Source of the DNA: Alisma plantago-aquatica
Lineage: Eukaryota; Streptophyta; Magnoliopsida; Alismatales; Alismataceae
Length of the DNA: 64,000 nt
Direction: 5' to 3'
Assembly: GCA_963693085.1 (NCBI GenBank)
Contig: OY856411.1
Location: 115,684,767 to 115,748,766 of the forward strand
A program made the translations under genes and the position numbers. Each line of letters opens with the position of its first letter. Within the stretch, counting starts at the first letter, position 1. Shown one piece after another: positions 57,233 through 64,000 of this stretch. The notes beneath the pieces were generated by a model. That model had not been told where the DNA came from. It saw only the letters and a program-made list of their open reading frames with translations, and ran no database searches.

Positions 57233-60200
57233 TGTCACATCCCAAGCTTTCTTATATAATTTAAAAGATATAATGGGACTTTTCCCAAATAATAAATAGT
57301 TGAGGGGTTTGATATAAAAAGGCCATGGAAATATCCCTTTTGAAAAATAAAGTGGGAAAAATGAAAATAAGACTATATATATATATTTTCTCTCATATGC
57401 ATGCTATAAATGAATTTCAATGTTGAATATTCACCTTTTCTCTCTCCTATAAATTAGCCATAAATCTTAGAGAAAGGCTATAAGGTGACTAGTTAATATT
57501 AATCTTGGAGTGATGACTCAAGAATTCAACAGTAGGATTCTTTTCAAATTATATTACCTTTAAATGAATTTTAATTGAGATATGGGAGTTATGGACTATA
57601 ATATGTACAAAAACGAAATATAGCTTCACAAGAATATTCTAGAACTTCTTATTGGCCTATGGTTCAAATTTGATCCCATTTGACCCTTGTTTGACCATCC
57701 AAATCGAATTTAAAAGACTTGTATATAGGTTTGAATATAATTTCGTTTAATGCAAGCAATTAAACATAAGGTCTGTGATTTAATGCCTGTAACGCGTTAC
57801 TCTTGCATTTAAATTTTTTGCATGCCTTTATCAACATCCGATCATGATCCAACAATCCTCCAATTGTCACCTACCCCCGTCTTCCCCGCGGGTCAGGACT
57901 GTTTCACAGAGCTACCTCCATCGATCTCTCTCTCCCTCATTACTACACCGTTTCCCGAAATTCCTTCTCCATTATGTCCATGAGACGATCCCGAATCCAG
58001 CGAGCCATTACTCGCTCTCCATTTCTCTCTGTTGACGAAACGCCCAATTAGGGCTTTATCCCCTCACGACCCCGAGATTTGCAGAGGCTGAGGTAGCCAT
58101 CCTCATGCCTATATAACTACTCCAATAGCACCGTCGTCCTCCATCGATCGTTCCTCCACCATCAATTGAACTCGTAGGACCCCGAGCCTCCCCGACCTAC
58201 TTGAGATAGATCTCCGGCAATCCCAGCCTCACCCCGACATCTCCGGCCACCGCGGTTCAATTGCGGTCGTGGTGAGCATCCTTGGCTCTTCTGCTTTGTT
58301 TCCGACTTACTGGTTCGCCCTGAGTCTTCCCCAAGCAACGGGTCCTATAGGCCGCTGAGCGGCACTTGCAGGTGCTAGTCACCAAGCCACCTCCATGGCT
58401 CTACGACCCCGGAGACCCCAGTTTTATGATCGCCCTCCCTCTGTGACTTCAAACCTAGTCCCGATGGGTCTTTATCGCCATTCTTTCTCGTGGTTGGATC
58501 TCCGACTCTTCTTCCTATGTTTTCTTTTTTTTTCAGCAACTGATGATCGATTGGATCTTTTTCCGGCATCGATGGTTCCTCGTCTTCGGTTTAGGCTTGC
58601 GAGTTGTTTTACCTCGCCATCTTTCTACCATCGCAGTGTGCTTCGTCTCCCTGCTGCTCGACCCTGGCCGATGCCCGCCATAGCTGGAGCAGGTTCGTGA
58701 GCTCCACTACGCCCCAGCACCTGAGCCTCGGCTTGTTGGGTGCGGTTTCCCTTCAGGAACGCAATGGGTAGGGTGACTGACTCAGTTGAGCGGTAAATCT
58801 GGCCCAAGATCGGAGCTTGCCAAGCTCCTGTCAGTCGACTCCTCACCATGGAGCAACACGGAAGAAACCAGGTCTTGAAATGACGTAAGTGCCCCTGTCG
58901 TTGTTCATTCGATGTTTTCCACCGCGAGGGCGTTTCTGGAATTTCACCTATCTACCCTGGTTTAGCTGTGAGCCTCAGAAGGCGATCTTTGTTGCTGAGT
59001 TGGCCGAGCCCGGTTGGTCCAACTCAGACCCGGCCCACTGGCTTGGATCGAGTTTTATCCACGTGGCTTTTTCCTATTTTCTTAATTGCCAGAATTTCAA
59101 AAATTCATAATAATTCAACCGTTTGTCGGAAAATTATGAATAAATAGTCATTGGATCTGGTTTTTCGAGTAGAATACGATTTTAAGATTTTCAGACCATG
59201 TTTTGATCTCCTGTTCTGATGTGTTTTTAGAAACCATGTTTGGACCCATAAAACCCTAATCATGCATCAATTCGATTTATGTGACCTTTGTCAACCTAGA
59301 TTTTCTTAATACGATAATGTTGATTCATGAGACTGATCCGAATACACTCAAACCCTAAGTCACCTAAAATCAATACTATGTATTGATTAATTATGTTTAA
59401 TGATTATGGACATGTTTGTAGAGCTATGTCAAGGGAAGGCTAGACCTAGATCTGACTCAAGGATCATCCTTGCTCCAAGGTAAACGGGCCATGATACTGA
59501 GTACAAATAGTTATGGTTGCTTCCATGTTAAATATGAAATAGATATTATTGCTTCAAGTTTAATACTTTAGTCATATTTACCATATTATTGCTTGTTGAT
59601 TACAACATGTTATGTTCTATGTTATAAAGTGCACTATGATTATTGTTATCATTAGACTCATGGAATTTATGATAATGATCAAGTGGGAGAAATCCCATCA
59701 TATTTTAAACATCATGTTATGGGGAGAAATTCCTTCATGTTAAGTTTAAAGAATCATGATTTATGTTAATGTCAAAATCATGTTAATGGTCAAGTAATTG
59801 GAATTGAAGTAGTCTTATTATGCTCCTGATCATGGACCTCAAAAAGGTCATTAAGGGCTTTCCTAGCATCAAGGGCTTTCCTAGCAATCATGTGCTCCTA
59901 AGGGGGCATCACAGAGGGATGCATAAGATTTCTTTTCAATTCTCTATGTTAATAACGATTATTCAAGAATGCTTAAAGTTAATTCATGTCAATTTCTTTA
60001 CATGTCAATTATATTTACTTTGTTTATCTAATAAAGTGCCAGTACCGTTTACTGATGTGTTGTTTTTCCCTTTGCATGGCTGGGGACGTGATGTCCCCAG
60101 GATTTGGAGCAAGTAAGGACTCAAGAGGAGCTAGCCAATAATAGAAGACATCCAAGAGCTTTCTGGTGGGGTGCCATCCATTCTAGACGATCCAATCATA

Positions 60201-60429
60201 TGGAGTTGCTTATTATTATGTTTAGTTTCCCGTTTTGAGGAATGATTAAAAATTCTAGACTTGTTATTGTAATATGAATCTCAATGGTGAACTATTTGTT
60301 TACTTGCAATGATTACTCTTTTTGTGACAACCCTCCCCAAAATGCCAAGTACCCCACAATATGGATAATGTTGGGGATTAGTCTGTGCTTCCACTGGTTA
60401 TGTATGTAACCCTAGGGAGGGGCGTTACA
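57233..60429 (+). repeat. family D 5' LTR, 3197 bp
   Basis: Starts TGTCACATCCCAAGC and ends GGGGCGTTACA. The first 600 bp are AT-rich, the middle (57840-59040) is GC-rich with a TATA box and a CT-rich leader, and the end is AT-rich. Differences from the 3' LTR are scattered substitutions and small indels, for example an extra ATGTTTTCCTTTTC in the 3' copy near 61886. Frames in the GC-rich part recur in both LTRs but have no recognisable domain. Confidence 0.9.
58108..58120 (+). promoter_or_regulatory. TATA box of family D 5' LTR
   Basis: CCTATATAACTAC about 875 bp into the LTR, followed by a C/T-rich stretch with CCTCCATCGATCG. It is conserved at 62575-62587 in the 3' LTR. Likely core promoter for the element transcript. 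Confidence 0.55.
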
Positions 60430-60433
60430 TTAA

Positions 60434-60445
60434 TGGTATCAGAGC
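60434..60445 (+). other. family D primer-binding site
   Basis: TGGTATCAGAGC is an exact match to the plant initiator-methionine tRNA primer site, four bases after the LTR end. Confidence 0.92.
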
Positions 60446-60521
60446 AAATAAATGGATGGCCACCAACACTACAATTTGATTCATATGTTCTAACCCTAGG
60501 TTTATGTGACCCTTTTTCCAG

Positions 60522-61520
60522 ATGGCCCCTAAGAAAGCAGACAAGGGAAAGGGTAATGATGATGGTGCTAGCTCTGCTAGTGGGGAAGGTGGATCAAGAG
60601 AGAACAATAGGCCAACCATAGAAGATCTTGTCAAAGCACTCACCAATGTCCTAGCACAAGGCCAACCTCAGCCTAGGCATCATGAGCCCACTCTAGTAGA
60701 CTTCCTAAAGATAAGGCCCGACTCATTCTTAGGTGAAGGAGAAATTGATGTAGTCACCAAAGTTGAGGACTGGATGAGAGGCATGGAGCACTGTTTCCGG
60801 GACATGGACTGCCCTCAACACTCTAGGGTTCGTTTTTCAACCCACATGCTGAAAGGGGCAACCCGCACATGGTGGGAAAACCTCCTCAACTCAAGGGCAG
60901 GTGATGCACCTCCATTCACATGGGAAGGGTTCGTTGAAGCCTTCCAGGGGCATTATGTATCTGAAGCAAGGATTGAGAAGAAGGAGCTAGAGTTTGCCAA
61001 TCTGGCTCAAGTGGGTGACATGACTGTTACCCAATATGCCATGAAGTTCAGGGTCCTCCAAAAGTATGGCCATGATCATGATGAAAAACGTAGAACAAAG
61101 AAATTCATCCGAGGACTCAAGCCCGACATGAGTTTTGCTTTGTCAGGAAGAGGCCATAGAACCCTTCAAGCAGCCCTAGATGCAGCCCTAGAGCTTGAAG
61201 ATCACCCTGGACGATCCTACAAGAAAGAAGTCACCCAAAAGAACAACCAATACCAGCCTCCCAACAACCCTAAAAGAAAGGTACCTAAACCTACAGTTGA
61301 AGCTGAGAAGCCCCAATGTCCTACATGCAAGAAGAACCATGCAGGTCCATGCAGGTATGGTACGGGGGCATGCTACTATTGTGGAGAAATCAGGCACCTC
61401 AAGTCAAACTGCCCTAAGCTCACAAAGAAGGACCATGACCAGAACAAGGGCCACCCTCCACCTACCAAAAGACAAGCTAGAATCTTCTATATGGAAGTAG
61501 AGAAGGGAGATGAAGAGTGA
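60522..61520 (+). CDS. retrotransposon Gag polyprotein, gag-only element
   Basis: This is a complete 332-residue Gag, the only intact coding sequence in the window. The start is the first ATG after the primer site, 76 bp beyond it. Residues 1-30 are basic and Gly/Ser-rich. Residues 60-225 form the gypsy gag (capsid) domain, with HMLKGATRTWWENLL (108-122), FTWEGFVEAFQGHYV (132-146), MTVTQYAMKF (167-176) and KKFIRGLKPDM (193-203). A basic linker follows. Then come two Cys/His clusters: C266-x2-C269-x3-H273-x3-C277, which is unusual, and a standard zinc knuckle C284-x2-C287-x4-H292-x4-C297. The frame stops 35 residues later with no protease. It would form the particle shell and bind the element RNA. 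The remaining 164 bp before the LTR hold only a polypurine tract, so pol is absent, not frameshifted. Confidence 0.92.
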   Translation: MAPKKADKGKGNDDGASSASGEGGSRENNRPTIEDLVKALTNVLAQGQPQPRHHEPTLVDFLKIRPDSFLGEGEIDVVTKVEDWMRGMEHCFRDMDCPQHSRVRFSTHMLKGATRTWWENLLNSRAGDAPPFTWEGFVEAFQGHYVSEARIEKKELEFANLAQVGDMTVTQYAMKFRVLQKYGHDHDEKRRTKKFIRGLKPDMSFALSGRGHRTLQAALDAALELEDHPGRSYKKEVTQKNNQYQPPNNPKRKVPKPTVEAEKPQCPTCKKNHAGPCRYGTGACYYCGEIRHLKSNCPKLTKKDHDQNKGHPPPTKRQARIFYMEVEKGDEE

Positions 61521-61670
61521 TGTAATAATTAGCTTACGTTCATTTGAACCTTTTTATGAAATAAATTCATTTTCCATGCAAATTTTATTCATGTGTTAAT
61601 TATATGAAGAAGTAACAAGAATCCTAAGGTGGGTAGTACCCTAGGAAATTTCAAGGACGAAATTTATTTT

Positions 61671-61684
61671 AAGGAGGGTAGAAT
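61671..61684 (+). other. family D polypurine tract
   Basis: AAGGAGGGTAGAAT directly precedes the 3' LTR start. The preceding TTTCAAGGACGAAATTT is the usual 3' signature of del/Tekay-like gypsy elements. It primes plus-strand DNA synthesis. Confidence 0.85.
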
Positions 61685-64000
61685 TGTCACATCCCAAGCT
61701 TTCTTATATAATTTAAAAGATATAATGGGACTTTTCCCAAATAATAAATAGTTGAGGGGTTTGATACAAAAAGGCCATGGAAATATCCCTTTAGAAAAAT
61801 AAAGTGGGAAAAACGAAAATAAGACTATATATATATATATATTTTCTCTCATATGCATGCTATAAATGAATTTCAATGTTGAATATATGTTTTCCTTTTC
61901 ACCTTTTCTCTCTCCTACAAAATAGCCATAAATCTTAGAGAAAGGCTATAAGGTGACTAGTTAATATTAATCTTGGAGTGATGACTCAAGAATTCAACAG
62001 TAGGATTCTTTTCAAATTATATTACCTTTAAATGAATTTTAATTGAGATATGGGAGTTATGGACTATAATATGTACAAAAACGAAATATAGCTTCACAAG
62101 AATATTGTAGAGCTTCTTATTGGCCTATGGTTCAAATTTGTGCTCATTTGACCCTTGTTTGACCATCCAAATCGAATTTAAAAGACTTGTATATAGGTTT
62201 GAATATAATTTTATTTAATACAAGCAATTAAACATAAGGTCTGTGATTTAATGCCTGTAACGTGTTACTCTTGCATTTAAATTTTTTGCATGCCTTATTA
62301 ATGTCCGATCACGATCCAACGATCCTCCGATCATCACCTACCCCCGTCTTCCCCGCGGGTCAGGACTGTTTCACAGAGCTACCTCCATCGATCTCTCTCT
62401 CCCTCATTACTACACCGTTTCCCGAAATTCCTTCTCGATTATGTCCGTGAGACGATCCCAAATCCAGCGAGCCATTACTCGCTCTCCATTTCTCTCTGTT
62501 GACGAAATGCCCAATTAGGGCTTTATCCCCTCGCGACCCCGAGATTTGCAGAGGCTGAGGTAGCCATCCTCATGCCTATATAACTACTCCAATAGCACCG
62601 CCGTCCTCCATCGATCGTTCCTCCACCATCAATTGAACTCGTAGGACCCCGAGCGTCCCGGACCTACTTGAGATAGATCTCTGGCAATCCCGACCTCACC
62701 CCGACATCTCCGGCCACCGCGGTTCAATTGCGGTCGTGGTGAGCATCCTTGGCTCTTCTGCTTTGTTTCCGACTTACTGGTTCGCCCTGAGTCTTCCCCG
62801 AGCAACGGGTCCTATAGGCCGCTGAGTGGCACTTGTAGGTGCTAGTCACCAAGCCACCTCCATGGCTCTGCGACCCCGAAGTCCCCAGTTTTATGATCGC
62901 CCTCCCTCTGCAACTTCAAACCTAGTCCTGATGGGTCTTTATCGCCGTTCTTTCTCGCGGTTGGATCTCCGACTCTTCTTCCTATGTTTTCTTTTTTTCA
63001 GCAACTGATGATCAATTGGATCTTTTTCCGGCATCGATGGTTCCTCGTCTTTGGTTTAGGCTTGCGAGTTGTTTTACCTCGCCATATTTCTAACATCGCA
63101 GTGTGCTTCGTCTCCCTACTGCTCGACCCTGGTCGATGCCCGCCATAGCTGGAGCAGGTTCCTTAGCTCCACTACGCCCCAGCACCTGAGCCTCGGCTCG
63201 TTGGGTGCGGTTTCCCTTTAGGAACGCAATGGGTAGGGTGACTGACTCAGTTGAGCGGTAAATTTGGCCCAAGATTGGAGCTTGCCAAGCACCTGTCAGT
63301 CGACTCCTCGCCATGGAGCAACACAGAAGAAACCAGGTCTTGCAATGACCTAAGTGCCCCTGCCGTTGTTCATTCGACGTTTTCCACCGCGAGGGCGTTT
63401 CTGGAATTTTTCCTATCTACACTGGTTTAGCCGCGAGCCTTAGAAGGCGATCTTCGTTGCTGAGTTGGTCGAGCCCGGTTGGTCCAACTCAGACCCGGCC
63501 CACTGGCTTGGGTCGAGTTTTATCCACGTGGCTTTTTCCTATTTTCTTATTGGCTAGAATTTTGAAAATTCATAATAATTCAACTGTTTGTCGGAAAATT
63601 ATGAATAAATAGTCATTGGATTTGGTTTTTTGAGTAGAATATGATTTTAAGATTTTCAGACCATGTTTTGATCTCCTGTTCTGATGTTTTGTTAGAAACC
63701 ATGTTTGGACCCATAAAACCCTAATCATGCATCAATTCGATTTATGTGACCTTGGTCAACCTAGATTTTCTTAATACGATAATGTTGATTCATGAGACTG
63801 ATCTGAATACACTCAAACCCTAAGTCACCTAAAATCAATACTACGTATTGATTAATTATGTTTAATGATTATGGATAGGTTTGTAGAGCTAAATCAAGGG
63901 AAGGCTAGACCTAGATCTGACTCAAGGATCATCCTTGCTCCAAGGTAAACGGGCCATGCTGCTGAGCACAAATAGTTATGGTTGCTTCCATGTTAAATAT
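61685..64000 (+). repeat. family D 3' LTR, cut by the window end
   Basis: Begins TGTCACATCCCAAGC and follows the 5' LTR closely for 2.3 kb until the sequence ends. About 880 bp of LTR should lie outside. It repeats the TATA box, the GC-rich middle and the ATAAATAGTCATTGGA block (63605). Confidence 0.9.
62575..62587 (+). promoter_or_regulatory. TATA box of family D 3' LTR
   Basis: CCTATATAACTAC at the position equivalent to 58108-58120. In a 3' LTR it could drive transcription into the flanking DNA beyond the window. Confidence 0.5.

Larger units (their letters stand above)
57233..64000 (+). mobile_element. family D: young gag-only LTR retrotransposon (truncated by window end)
   Basis: Two nearly identical LTRs (57233-60429 and 61685 to beyond 64000) flank a 1255-bp interior. 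The interior contains a primer site, one complete gag ORF and a polypurine tract, and no pol. The target is a family A LTR. The five bases before it are TATAT, and the matching copy should lie past the window end. Intact gag and signals with near-identical LTRs indicate a recent insertion. The layout fits non-autonomous plant elements described as TR-GAG: they need reverse transcriptase, RNase H and integrase from another gypsy element. Confidence 0.9.

Noticed and set aside
57844..59110. Protein-coding exons in the GC-rich part of the family D LTR
   Set aside because: The frames recur in the second LTR only as part of general LTR identity, have no domain, and frames on both strands are open because of base composition.

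Overview
The window looks like intergenic, repeat-packed DNA of a large, AT-rich land-plant nuclear genome, probably a flowering plant. The evidence is Ty3/gypsy, Ty1/copia and Athila-type LTR retrotransposons with plant tRNA-primed binding sites, plus a Cassandra LTR carrying a 5S rRNA promoter. I found no host gene, tRNA, functional rRNA, CRISPR or bacterial feature. Almost every open frame lies inside, or is a fragment of, a mobile element. The species cannot be named from the sequence.

Layout. From 1 to about 2880 there is AT-rich DNA with no gene. From about 2880 to 32792 an old minus-strand Ty3/gypsy complex (family C) is spread out by later insertions. It comprises one LTR (3391-11561), degenerate gag (about 27100-27710), pol (24070-26190), and a second LTR (30560-32792). 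Into it have landed a 4.2-kb solo LTR of family A (5466-9696, duplication CTTAC), an 11.7-kb element B with LTRs over 4.5 kb (11562-23278), a Cassandra solo LTR (26371-26661), a diverged family D LTR (about 27735-30050) and a copia LTR (32793-34918). From 35953 to 41805 lies another family A LTR. It is split by a 2.8-kb solo LTR (36461-39271, duplication AGTGG), and its distal half is inverted beyond an 84-bp TA tract. From 44749 to 52680 there is an LTR-like block, an unidentified ORF, a minus-strand Athila-type LTR with its primer site and gag-like frame, and two remnants of a Ulp1-type (C48) cysteine protease. From 52681 to 57232 lies a family A element whose gag-protease-RT segment is inverted relative to its own LTRs and gag start. 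From 57233 to beyond the window end lies a young family D element encoding only gag, the one intact coding sequence here.

How the parts work together. Families A and B are sisters. Both LTRs start TGTAA(G/T)GACCCTGACC, both gag N-termini begin M-x-x-x-HEEHxAEN, and both LTRs carry a scattered word resembling TTGCACGATA. Element B has lost nearly all its coding interior but keeps TATA boxes and large tandem arrays in each LTR. Family D keeps a full gag and the LTR, primer and polypurine signals but no pol, so it would need reverse transcriptase and integrase supplied in trans. The most unusual signals are the 48-bp arrays of element B, whose units keep a small hairpin with matched base changes, the clean internal inversion at 53760-56155, and the Ulp1-like remnants next to a polypurine-like tract.
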